Shown in pieces: positions 29,601 to 41,500 of a DNA stretch of 64,000 bases (position 1 is the stretch's first letter; each line of letters begins with the position of its first letter). Position numbers and translations under genes: made by a program. The notes under the pieces are model-generated. The model had not been told where the DNA came from and made no database searches. It was given only the letters and a program-made list of their open reading frames with translations. The stretch is taken from contig OU342804.1 in assembly GCA_910591455.2 (NCBI GenBank), positions 12,928,133 to 12,992,132 of the forward strand, read 5' to 3'. The DNA comes from Pholis gunnellus. Lineage: Eukaryota > Chordata > Actinopteri > Perciformes > Pholidae.

Positions 29601-32600
29601 AATGTTAATATTTAAATGACAATACTGATGCTCAGACACTGCTGTATGGGAGCTGTAGAACAAGTTTGTTTACGTTGTTGAAAAAAAGTACAAGGTTTGA
29701 TAGATGTAAGGACGCCACATGGACAACTGAAATGATGTTAAAAAATAAAAATACATGTTTTTTTTAAAAGCATACCAAACTCTCCCCCAAGTGTTATGAT
29801 CACAAGCATAATCACCGGTGGCGTATTTTCATTGTTCAACATATAAACTCAATCTTCACACATAATGACAGGCTTCTAGGTCATCCACCTATGTGTAAAC
29901 AGTCTGCTGAGACTGCGTAGTGGAAACTGCTGCACTGAGGGTCTGACCTATGAGGAGTCTTGGCAAACAAAAGCTTTCCATGTATTTATTTGTGTTGACT
30001 TTGTTTGTACTGCACGCATGCCTACTGCCAGTTAAGCATGCCATTGCCCACGCAATAACCTATGTACCGAAACACAATCATAGAGCAAAATATAGTTTTA
30101 ATAGACGCTTGGTACTTCTTTCCCTCCTCCCAATGGCCAGGCCAGTGCCCCAGTGTGTGTCTGCTATTCTGTGGGCATCGAGCATAATTAGAGGGCTTTG
30201 CAGGTTTGTATAGGAGTATCGGGGCTAGATAAAGCCGTCATTACAGTACACATACACTGTCGAGACACTACCCCAGCGCTGGGCACAAAGCAATCACTAC
30301 AACTGTATTATCTTTCCTGTACAAGTCCTATAATTAGTTTTCCCCCTTGTTACAAAGTAGGCATATGTTTCATGGAAGAATAAAAGAAACAGATTACTTC
30401 AAACCTTAACTCTGTCCTATTTCTCTGAGATAGTTTTATAGCAGGCAAAGATAAGAGGAGAGCTACAGGGAGGGACTTTATAATGTGTCTCGGTATCAGG
30501 GAGCATGAGGGGAGTTCAGAAGCAGAGTGGAATGAGGAGCCCGGGGCTTATGTCTTCAAATCACAGCTTTCCCAAGCACTGTCTCTGCTTTATAACAGTT
30601 AAGACGTTAGAGGGATGGGAATTAGCTTTGACAGTATCATTTCATAGATGCTCTTCCAGTAGGTGTGTACTGTGCGTGTTTATTACACACACATAATAAT
30701 AATATCAATATCATCTCTGGTGGCTACTGTCCAATACGGAGCAATTAGTTTACAATACACCTCCCCTCTCATATCTAGAAGGTATTTTAGGAGGGAAGGG
30801 GTTTATGCTGGCATCCATAAAACATGAAGGGGTCACATTTAATTGCAATGGAGAGAGAAGAGACAAGACTAATTATCTTTATTGCCTGACGGCAATATTT
30901 TATTTAACGTCAGCACTGGGTCCTTTGCTTTGTTGGCCAGTGGGCAGCGGACATGAGAATATTTACTTCCTGGGGTGCAGCTATGATTCCCCATCAACTG
31001 CCAAAATGACAACTGTAATATACGGATGTGATGTACCTATTTGTCATTCATTCTGTTCTCGAGGGCCAAATAGAAAAGGCAAATGTACTACTGTAATTCC
31101 AAACACACATATTTCTGTACGTGTGCTTGAAAACAAAAGGCCGGGTTTATAGCTAATGCAGCTCTAACAGTGAGAAAATGCCAAGAGCCTGAGACAAGAA
31201 GGCAGTCAGGGGGAAGACAAGACTGTATGAGAGAGAAGATAGAAGGAGGAGAGAAAAAAACAAAATAGAAAAATAAATTGAAACACCCCAAGAACAGAGA
31301 AGAGAGCGGGAGAGTGGTGTCATGGGAGCTGAGAGAGGCTAGTGCCATGCTATTGAGCGCCTGGAAGAGCACGGTCTCTGATTTCTTCCCTTTCTGCTTT
31401 TTTTTTTCCTTTCAAAGAGCACTTGAAAGCTCTTCTGAGGTATCGAGCAGGTGGGAGTGTATGGCGAGGCGGACTGGGGCCGAGGATGGGCAGGGCTGGG
31501 TAAAGCAGCTCCCACTTTTTCTATCCAAAGCACAGAAGTGGAGAACTCAGAGGTCCAAAGGCCCAGCGGCCCAGCGGCCCAGAGCTCCAGCCAAGCGTCT
31601 CTGAGGAGCCTTCAGCCGGGCAGAGGTGGAAATTGGAGGTGTGAGGCTGGGCACCCAAGATGAAGGCTAACCACAAAAAGCTGCCTGAAAAGTATCCATG
31701 CTTGGAAAAAGGAGACCAACATATTTTCAGAGAAAGTGCCTTGACATTTAGATTTATTTATTTTTTTACCAAAAGAGAAAAACATTTGACGCTGTCTTTC
31801 CCAGTAGTTCTACACCACTGATAAGAACCTTCTGTATTCTTTCCCATTGTTCAGTTTGGCAAAAAAGAGTTGAGTCATGACACTGATGTTTTTATTTAGA
31901 TGTGCATTACGCTGCTGAATAAAAGCGGGCTAGAAGGCAGTATTGACTAATTTCAGATATTTTAAAGTTTGCACTTTAATATAATTGATCAAAACAGCAG
32001 CCACCCTTTGAACGCTCGGCCCTCTGGGACTAACTTCAAACCGTATCAATTATAGAAATCGGCTCGGAGGACTGGAGTCAATTCCCTTTCAATAAAGTAT
32101 TCAGCTGCAGTCGCCAGGAGATTAGGGGAGAGATGAGACAAGTGCGAACCCACAGGACTGCCTAAATCTACTGCACGGTGGATGCTCCAGTAAACTAAGT
32201 AGCTTCAGATGATCAAACAGGAGGTATTCCAATCAAACACTGGATAGAGCTACAGTAGCTCTTAATACAGTGTTAACCTCCAGAGGACCACTTTTAAGCC
32301 TCAACTGCACACACTGTATGTTATGCTACAACCAGGCCTACTCTTCAATACTCCATATAAATCGATCTATACACAACCTGGGAAAACAGGATAATCAAAC
32401 TGATTGAGACACAAGATAATTATCCTGGCTCAGCAATGTCTAATTATTAATGTCAAAAAACATCTATATCAGGGTATTAACTCTGAGCAGTTAACAGGTT
32501 AGGGGCCACAATCACTTCTATTGATTTATCAGAGAAGACGTGTCCAGAGATGTGCATTTAAAGCAAAAAAGGAGCAGATTAAAAGAATTGAGTACAAATA

Positions 32601-33769
32601 TCCCTGTTTTAGGTCCCAAAATAACCACAACACTTTAACACTTTTTAAATGTCATCTGCAAAGCTCAAAAATGTCCAAGAAATATCAATTTATCAGTCTT
32701 AGAAATGTATCTTAATAATAATGCCAAACCTAAAGTCCTTGACAAGCATGTATAGGTGACAAAAAACATAAGAATAGCTTTGCATACTCTTGGATAAGCT
32801 AATTAATGTTTGAATGTTTGAACTCCACAGTTTAAAAATGCTGCAAGCCTTTAGCAATGAAATGCTAACAGCCCTGTGGCATCATTCATCCTCCCTTTGC
32901 TGCTGATCTCAGCCTCAAAGGGTTCAATAATTCAACTCATTTTCAGATACATATCTAATTTGGCTCAACTATTACCTGTGTTTGTTTTTCTGGTAAAGCA
33001 TATCGGCTGTGGGTTAAGAGAGGGCAGTGACTTTCTGGAAGTTTATGGTCTGTTGTTCAACAGGTGTTTGATCAACTGCTCGCAGCGTCTCCGTTATTGG
33101 CGGGTTTTGTTAGAGTCCTAGAGTGGCAGTCGTATAGTCCGCAGCGAGATTTGCATTATCAGGCACAATTAACAGCTGAAATTCCATTTTTAGGACAATA
33201 ATAATCTATTCTTTTAACTTATCTGCCAATAATACATCATTCACCGATATAACGTGCAATCCTTCAAAAAAACAAAATCAAACAACTGTTTCTTTCTTGT
33301 GCAGTTGCAGTTTTGGTGAACATTTCCTCTGCATCCTATTAAGCCACTGGTTGAGCTCCATTTCGACTGCTGAAATAAAAAACTTTAAATAAGAAGGTAA
33401 CTCCAGTCCACCACGATGTTTGCAAAGACATTCTAAATTTAAATACATGCTGTATTTTCCTGGCTAAACATTACTGAGACAGTGAAGAGGAAATTACTCA
33501 TTTTTGCAGTTGACACAAATAAATAAGTGGATTCATCTTCAGCTCAGGCTTGTTAAACAATTACGGGCAGCTGTTATCAGGATGTATATGGATGACTCAC
33601 GTACACCATACAAACAAAAATACACACGTATGTGCGCACACTCACTCACATGCATCCATATAAGTATACACCCACTCCGCCACAGTATCAGCAGTACACG
33701 CAATAGATCTATTGACAGAGCCGTGCCATATCAGTGACACCTTCAATCTTTACAGGCCCTTCTCCCTGA
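29601..33769. other. intergenic with candidate enhancer sequence, no gene seen
   Basis: Unique AT-rich sequence, almost free of repeats. 30440-31130 is listed separately. 32000-32330 is another repeat-free stretch, with a CCTTTGAAC word resembling a TCF/LEF site near 32005. No coding frame or RNA gene recognised. Confidence 0.55.
30440..31130. promoter_or_regulatory. candidate conserved non-coding element
   Basis: About 700 bp without simple repeats, with several homeodomain cores (AGCAATTAGT near 30741, GACTAATTATC near 30868) and a small perfect hairpin (TATTGCC-TGAC-GGCAATA near 30880). Marked by composition only; conservation not checked. Confidence 0.3.
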
Positions 33770-34340
33770 AAGCCTCTGTTGCGACACAATCATTACAAAT
33801 TGATTGCAAAATAGCTAACAATCATGATTAAATCATTAAATTCTTGTCTACGCTTCAGAGAATGGGGAGAAAATTAACTTCCCACCAACCTCATTTTTTT
33901 CCGAACACGAAATAATGATTTTCTGCCAGTCTAATTACAAAGCCAACATCTGATCAAGCCCGCATCCAGAGGGGATTATCACATGCGCCAGTATTAGACC
34001 TCATTACCAGCCTGAGTGCAGAATTATTACATCTTGTAATTGGATGGTGAGATTTATATACAGATCAGGCCGGTTTCTGTAAGATTGTAATTACAGGCTT
34101 CGTTGGTTAGCTACTTATCACTCAGCAGTGGAGTGCAGGAAATCGGCGCGTGGAAGAGCATTTCATTAATCCCTCGTCCTGTCGGAGGCAGGAAACGCTG
34201 TAGCTTCCATGTCTGTTTTAGGGACAACATCATCATTGGCCCATCAAACCATTTATCACCCCCTCCTTTGCCACGCACCTGGTCAGAGAAGCCCTCCGTT
34301 TCCTCAGCTTTTCAATGAACAATCATTCAGGAAATTTGTC
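33770..34340. promoter_or_regulatory. candidate conserved enhancer dense in homeodomain cores
   Basis: Repeat-free and dense in ATTA/TAAT: ATGATTAAATCATTAAATT around 33823, CTAATTACAA at 33931-33940, TTGTAATTGG near 34035, the 10-bp palindrome TGTAATTACA at 34086-34095, and CATTTCATTAATCC near 34160. This density, inside a desert known in other vertebrates for Irx enhancers, makes it one of the best enhancer candidates in the window. The function is inferred. Confidence 0.4.
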
Positions 34341-35777
34341 TGAATAAACTGAAATACCATTTTCCAATTACCCAAGATAAGTGTGTAGAATCTGCCCTCA
34401 ACAGAGGCATCGTGAAGCACCCTGCTTCAGAATTATCCCGCTAGGGTTAACAGGCTAAAGGCTCATTACACTGCAGCTGAGGAGGAGCTGTGTGTGCATA
34501 TAGGTTTTTGCGAATCCATTTGTCTTCCCCCATTTATACAGCCCAGAGACCACAGTATCTTTCTCTTGACTCGGTGGGCAAAGGCTGTCCTATTTGCCTT
34601 TAGCTCATGTGAATTATTGAACCCACTCTCTCCTCTTGTTATTCTTAAAGATGCTCTTAATGAATGGACCGTAACACTTGTTAAACATCTCACTTTGCGT
34701 GGCACAAATCTGCCAAGTGTGATTAGACAGGACCAGCGTGCTCCAGTTCATCAGCAGAGCCAAAGAGTGAGACAGCGAGGCTTCTGCAGCCATCGTCGTC
34801 GTTCCTCATCACAACTCGAGCAAATCGCTGCTCTACTTACAAACAGGTCACTCCCGGTAAACCAAAGCAACTCCGCTCCGACAAAGTCAAGTTCTGACAC
34901 CTTTTACATGTGGCAATAAATTGACAACGGGACTGAGGCAAATCTTGAGGCAAATAAAATGAAAAATGACAGACGGAGAAAAAAACAAACGAGAAACGTG
35001 TGCGGCAACGTGAAGCTGATGGAACACAACTCATTTGCGGTCTGCCATCCTGCAACTCAGCAAGAAACGCCGTGATCCACTTGCCAGGGTGACACTGGCG
35101 GGGGAAGAAAAGAAAGCATCAGCACCTCTTCACAGTTAACACCCATACGACTTACTTTCTCTCTGCATATCACTGAGCCCTCCCCAGTTACAATCAATAC
35201 AGGCCTACATTTTATGAGACAAGGAGTTAACTTGTTCAATTATGCCACAGACAGCTCTATTCTTTTGTAACAAGTAATCTGGGTAGTGAAATCAATACTG
35301 ACAGGCTCACGGCACGCTAGCTAATTTCATATTACCTCCAGCCAATAGCAGAGCAGCTCGTAATGGAGCTGTAGTTCCACTTCATTATAAGAAAGGAGGG
35401 GGGGATCAATATTAGCACAGACACACACACGCGCCCAAGGTAACACACACACACACACACATACACACGAGCCAAAAGGTCTGATTTTCCACACATGGAC
35501 TAACACAAACACATATGGGCAAAGAGGGCAACTCTGCTACTTCAGAGCCCCAAGGGGCTACACAGAGCTGTCTGATGCAGGGCAGATGGAGTTCGTGTGT
35601 GTGTGTGGGGGGGGGTTGGATGGGGGTCCAGGGTCATAACCCCCCCCCAAAATAAATTACACTTCCAATTGTCAGCAAACACACACAACCGCTCACAAAC
35701 ACACACCTCTCATTTCCAAACTGTCAAGCAATCATGAGGGAAATATCCTGTTTTTCTATTCACTGATCTTCCTTTAG

Positions 35778-35778
<1 letters not shown>

Positions 35779-35812
<34 letters not shown>
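35779..35812. repeat. (CA)n microsatellite
   Basis: 17 CA units. Confidence 0.95.
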
Positions 35813-35814
<2 letters not shown>

Positions 35815-36624
35815 CACACAATTAACATCTGACCTCTTCACAACAAGGTCATGATCTGATTCGGAGGTTGACTACTGAGAAGGGAATGGAAAAATAAGAA
35901 GAGGAATAAAAAAGGGAGGATAACCTTCAGATGGTGGATCAGGTCTTTGACCTCTGCAGCTAATTACGAATTAAACTCCATATCTTCTTTTGTTAAAGAA
36001 AAATATCTCCATTCTTTTTTCCCATTATTGTTATCACTCTGTAGGATTAGCTGGGGACTAAGGGGATGATGTTGTCTAAGCCGATGTCAACTGTACAATT
36101 ACTCGACTCATCCATCCCTCTCCAAGAAAAATAAAACACTGTAGATTAAGATAAACCGTCTTGAGAAAGAATGGGGACGTAAAGCCTTTGACAATTACTA
36201 AGTACACGTGGCACAGGGTGACGATTGCTCTTAGTAAACAAACTAAATACTCATTAGACTTAACTATGGCGTTCCCTTTTTCATAACTTCCTATTATACA
36301 ATTTGGATTTATTGCACTCATTAATAATCTTTACCAGGTTAGGCTACAAACAGCGTGACAGCAGCATCATTTAGCTTCAGTAAAGGACACTCAAAGAACG
36401 GACTGCTATGTGAGAGCACATCTCAACTGCGTTAGGAGAGAACCCAATTGAATGCATTTTAATCGAAATATCCCTCAACATGCTTTATTGTTCTCCTTTA
36501 ATTTCCTCGCCACTATTCCATATGGAGCTCCAGCTATCAAGCAGACAGGCTTTATGAGCCGGACAGAGCTGTGCAACACTGGGGCTCATCAGTCCTCCGC
36601 CATTAACAGGCTGCCATTGTCGCA

Positions 36625-36638
36625 GCAACAGGGGGCTC
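36625..36638 (+). promoter_or_regulatory. CTCF-like motif
   Basis: GCAACAGGGGGCTC matches 11 of 14 positions of CCACCAGGGGGCGC, including the whole CAGGGGGC core. It lies in repeat-free sequence (36430-36830). Confidence 0.35.
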
Positions 36639-37239
36639 AGTGCTGTAACCAATGCATGGCTTATGGTGGGAATGCATTTAGGACTCAGCTATCCGCTGCA
36701 GATATCCAACATATATTAACAATTAGGTGTACAGATTATCCATCACATGCTGAAATGAGTTTGGTTGTAAAAATGTTTCAATTTGTGGATCATTATGCTC
36801 ATTGTTTTGCTTATTAAGAGCAAAGGGAATCTCACTATATCAGTTTGAATTACAGATGTATAAGTCCCACATTTTATGATGTGATTGCTATGCTATACAC
36901 AACCTCCAGAAGAATGTCTGTTTTCACCTGTGGTAATGTTTGTTTTTCATTATCTTATGAAATCACACCCTACAGCTAAAGAAACATGTTTAATGTTTAC
37001 TCTTAAATATATATGCTTCTAATAATGTGTGTCATTAATGAGCTAACTTAATAAATCAATAATGATTGCATCGTTTACATCACTTAGGTTCTGGGCAAGA
37101 TGATATGAATGAAGTTGACGAGTTGACACATTCTGTAGAGACATGTAGATAACAGAGTGAATCACCTACGTGTGTGAGAGTGAGACAAAGCAGCACAGAC
37201 AGGCAGAGCAGGAGTTGAGATATTGAAGATTCCGACTCA

Positions 37240-37640
37240 CTCTCGCCCATTTTCACCTCCCATTATCTGATTAGCCTCCCATTTCTTGCCCATCAGCGCG
37301 GTGACCTGGATTTCGGTGGGATACTGATGGTCAGCCAGGGCGGGGTCTGGTGAGAGGGACCAAACCATTTGGGGGTGGCGGAACCATAAATCAGCAGCGG
37401 GGGAGAAGATAGAGGGAGATTTATAAAGATGTTGTGCTTGGCCAGCCCACTTGTGGACACTGTGATGAATTCACAAGCACATTGCCAAGGCAAACTACTT
37501 CATTATACCATGGCCCAGTGGTCATTAATCTCCCTGGGAGGCCAGCATCCTGGGGGATCGCCAGACCAGAGAATTTATTCAGGCCTGGAGGTACCCATTT
37601 CATTAGCCATTCAATCTGTTCAGTCCCCCTCTCTCCCTCT
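37240..37640. promoter_or_regulatory. candidate conserved non-coding element
   Basis: Repeat-free, moderately GC-rich, with a GGTCATTAATCTCC core near 37521 and CCCATTATCTGATTAGCC near 37260. It ends where a CT-rich tract begins (about 37625). Marked by composition only. Confidence 0.3.
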
Positions 37641-37894
37641 CTCCCTCTCTCTCTCTCTTCATTGCTCTCTCTGTCTCTATTTGCCATCACTATAGTTTAT
37701 ATTATCTAATAAATAGTAGCTCAATTTCTCTCTGTGTGTTGTCTTTGTAGAACAAATTACTCATTCACACAACATTCTCCCGAATGTTAAGTGCATTCAA
37801 ATACTAGCTTTTCTTTTCACACATGGATTTAGATTCAGCTCCGGTTGAATTTATACTAACAAATGTTACGTTGTTTTTTTTATAACCACATGTG

Positions 37895-38260
37895 TATGTA
37901 GGGATGCTCCCTCTTAATTGATTTGTTGACTTATCGGTTGTATTGGTCTCCGTCGACTAAGATTTCTTCAGTAGATTAGTCATTTATGTTTTCTTAATGT
38001 TGAATTACTTATTTCTAAGAAACTTAAGAGCACATCTTTGGTAAAAACAAGATTTAAAGTGGTGCTTTTGGATGATTCTCTGGGTAGAAACTCAGTTTTA
38101 CAGATCTGTCACCCTAATAGTGACCACAGCAAAACAACTGCATTTATGTACAAAAGGGTCCAAAGCTGCAAGTTCAGGTGCAACAGACAACCTCCCAGCC
38201 CATATGTCGAGGTGGTGAGGCACAGTGGTCATTCCCAGAGGTAAACTCTCAACTGGCTAC
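37895..38260 (+). mobile_element. degenerate DNA-transposon-like repeat (hAT-like?)
   Basis: Starts near TAGGGATGCTCC and contains TCCGTCGACTAAGATTTC with GTAGATTAGTC. This wording resembles a dispersed hAT-type non-autonomous repeat seen in many fish genomes. No intact inverted ends or TSD can be defined and no transposase frame remains. Assignment is from memory of the repeat's pattern. Confidence 0.35.
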
Positions 38261-38368
38261 TTCGGTCCTGTAATGGTGTCATTACTGGGGACAAGTGCTG
38301 CTGGCCCAACATGTTATGGGAGGGACAACATCCAGAGATTACTTATTAATGCTGGGACTCCTTATTCC

Positions 38369-38391
38369 ACACACACACACACACACACACA
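38369..38391. repeat. (CA)n microsatellite, short
   Basis: 11 CA units. Confidence 0.9.
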
Positions 38392-38480
38392 TACATAGAG
38401 AAAACAAATATGCTATCCCCCTCTGTCTATTACTGTGATCAAACAGATGCACCTGGACACAGAAACATAGCTGCATACAC

Positions 38481-39719
<1,239 letters not shown>

Positions 39720-40145
39720 TACACTGCCTGGTCGCCACCTGGATTTAACTAAGCAAATAGGTACGAGCCTAGGTTCAGCAACAGTATGTGCTCAAAGAAT
39801 GAGGTCAGCTGACTACCTGAATATACTGAATGACCAGGTTATTCCATCAATGGATTTTTTCTTCCCTGATGGCACGGGCATATTCCAAGATGACAATGCC
39901 AGGATTCATCGGGCTCAAATTGTGAAAGAGTGGTTCAGGGAGCATGAGACATCATTTTCACACATGGATTGGCCACCACAGAGTCCAGACCTTAACCCCA
40001 TTGACAATCTTTGGGATGTGCTGGAGAAGGCTTTGCGCAGCGGTCAGACTCTACCATCATCAATACAAGATCTTGGTGAGAAATGAATGCAACACTGGAT
40101 GGAAATAAATCTTGTGACATTGCAGAAGCTTATCGAATGCAGCAG
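39720..40145 (+). mobile_element. Tc1-like DNA transposon relic, internally deleted
   Basis: Begins at a TA followed by CACTGCCTGG, the start of a known fish Tc1 terminal repeat. About 60 bases later it jumps into the C-terminal part of the transposase frame (39799-40086), so most of the element is missing. The frame reads FQDDNARIHRAQ then WPPQSPDLNPIDNLW, the second Asp and the C-terminal acidic residue of the DDE catalytic core. 36 residues separate them, the spacing of the DD36E group rather than the DD34E of classic Tc1. The last catalytic position is Asp (40003-40005), not Glu. A TGA at 40084-40086 interrupts the frame, which stays open after it. No right terminal repeat is found. Non-functional. 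Confidence 0.85.
39799..40086 (+). pseudogene. Tc1-like transposase C-terminal fragment
   Basis: 95 codons of a DDE/D transposase, from MRSADYLNIL to DLGEK. The DNA-binding N terminus and first catalytic Asp are deleted, the third catalytic residue is Asp instead of Glu, and a premature TGA ends the frame. Downstream codons (MQHWMEINLVTLQKLIE) continue the protein in the same frame, so the stop is a point change rather than the true end. Confidence 0.85.
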
Positions 40146-40269
40146 GTTTGATAATGGACATCAGTCTTACATCCGTTTAATACTTGTAGATGTGTTAAGC
40201 AGCTATCAAATGTCCATTAAATTGTGATTAGTGTGCAGTTTGTACCACAAGCAACCGTGATCAGAATAC

Positions 40270-40440
40270 GTGATGGGGGCCCAGCGTGATGACAGGAATG
40301 ACACAGTGAGAGATGTTGCTTACCTGGATGCCATGTTGCAGGTTCGAGTTCACCCAAACTGAAGTAAGCACCGGACACCTTTTCATCCACCCGGCTCACT
40401 GTGGTTCCTTCCTCTTTTACCATTCAATCCTTAACAAGAC
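40270..40440 (+). mobile_element. tRNA-derived SINE-like fragment
   Basis: Contains GGTTCGAGTTC at 40341-40351, close to the RNA polymerase III B box (GGTTCGANTCC), and an A-box-like GGCCCAGCGTG at 40278-40288, about 53 bases before it. No cloverleaf can be drawn, so it is not a working tRNA gene. Both boxes diverge from consensus and no SINE tail is defined. Confidence 0.3.
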
Positions 40441-41154
40441 AACACAAACAGGAATTTCACAAACTTAATGAACTTAATGAACTCCGGGCAGACACGGGCG
40501 CGAATGTCTTCGACCATCGGACAACGCGTCCCGGAGTGTATTGTATTTTTCCTCTTGGACTGTGTGACGCTGGAAAACATGTAGTACAAATATTCCACCA
40601 GTTCCTGTAGCCACTATGTGGCTCTAGATAACACGCTTAAACATGCATTATGTTGCTCTACATCAAGTCCAGACCACATCATGTAAATGTCATGTAAATC
40701 GGATGTCGTTTGTCACATAACGCTGTCTTCCTGTTGCTAGTGGGTGGCTCTATAAATATGAGTGAACATTGGCTTGTAGACATCTTCAGGCCATGAATGT
40801 AATCAAGTATGGCAAGTTTGGGACAGATTTGAGCAAGTCCAGTGGAGTTACACCAACTTGTTGTTTATCGGCGAATCACGTAAAATGGCCGCCATGCCAC
40901 GGCTACGCCATTCCATCAAATATAAAGCTTTGAGTAACTTTTAATTGCAAAGGTCTTTAAATTGTAATGACCACATTTGAAGTGGATTTGACAAAGTCCC
41001 GAGGAGGAGTTTGTTAAAGTATAGCGACTAGTTATCAAGGAAGAATTCACACAAAAATCAAAATGGCCTTCATTAAGTTTTCATGGCGAATAATGCATCG
41101 CCACGGCAAGAGTTGCAGGTAAGAGCAGTTTGTTCTCACGTGCTTATATGTTTA

Positions 41155-41375
41155 TTAGGGCTGCAACAACGAATCGATAAGGAATAAAGTACTGCCTTAT
41201 TTTGTAAGTGTTTGCAAACCAAATGTTATTGCACTTTTGTTCATATAGCAGTACTTTTAAAATAAAAGTGCGCAATACACTACTTTTGAATTCATTATTG
41301 AACTTTGCGCATAACAATGCGATTAATCGCAAAAAAATCATGCGATTAAAAATTGTAATCGTTGCCCAGCACTAA
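41155..41375. mobile_element. MITE-like element nested in the repeat
   Basis: The left end TTAGGGCTGCAAC and the right end, read in reverse complement TTAGTGCTGGGCAAC, form imperfect terminal inverted repeats about 220 bp apart. The interior has ATCGAT and GCGATTAATCGC words. Such ends are common in hAT-type MITEs. A clear target-site duplication was not found. Confidence 0.4.
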
Positions 41376-41435
41376 AGATAACATAACATCATAACATAAG
41401 ATAACACAACATAAGATAAGATAACATAATAATAA
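41376..41435. repeat. (ATAACATAAG)-type short tandem repeat
   Basis: Irregular tandem of ATAACA/ATAAGA units between the MITE-like element and the tail of the surrounding repeat. Confidence 0.7.
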
Positions 41436-41500
41436 ACATTTGAAGAACAATAGGTCCTACGCTCCGACTACGTCGATGCTCGGGCCCGAATAAAAGCCTA

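Larger units (their letters stand above)
34341..37239. other. intergenic with microsatellites, no gene seen
   Basis: 34430-34930 and 36430-36830 are repeat-free and could be constrained. Between them lie CA tracts (35440-35467, 35779-35812) and G/C runs at 35606-35650. No coding frame recognised. Confidence 0.55.
40730..41500 (+). mobile_element. unclassified dispersed fish repeat, split by a nested element
   Basis: The body (40730-41120) has phrases typical of a very common fish repeat: GTGGGTGGCTCTATAAATATG, GTAGACATCTTCAGGCC, GGGACAGATTTGAGCAAGTCC, GGAGGAGTTTGTTAAAGTA, AAAATCAAAATGGCC. Its tail (41450-41490) ends AATAGGTCCTACG then GCTCGGGCCC. Between body and tail sit a small inverted-repeat element (41155-41375) and an AT-rich tandem. 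No coding capacity. The class is unknown to me; recognition is from recurring wording, not a search. Confidence 0.6.
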
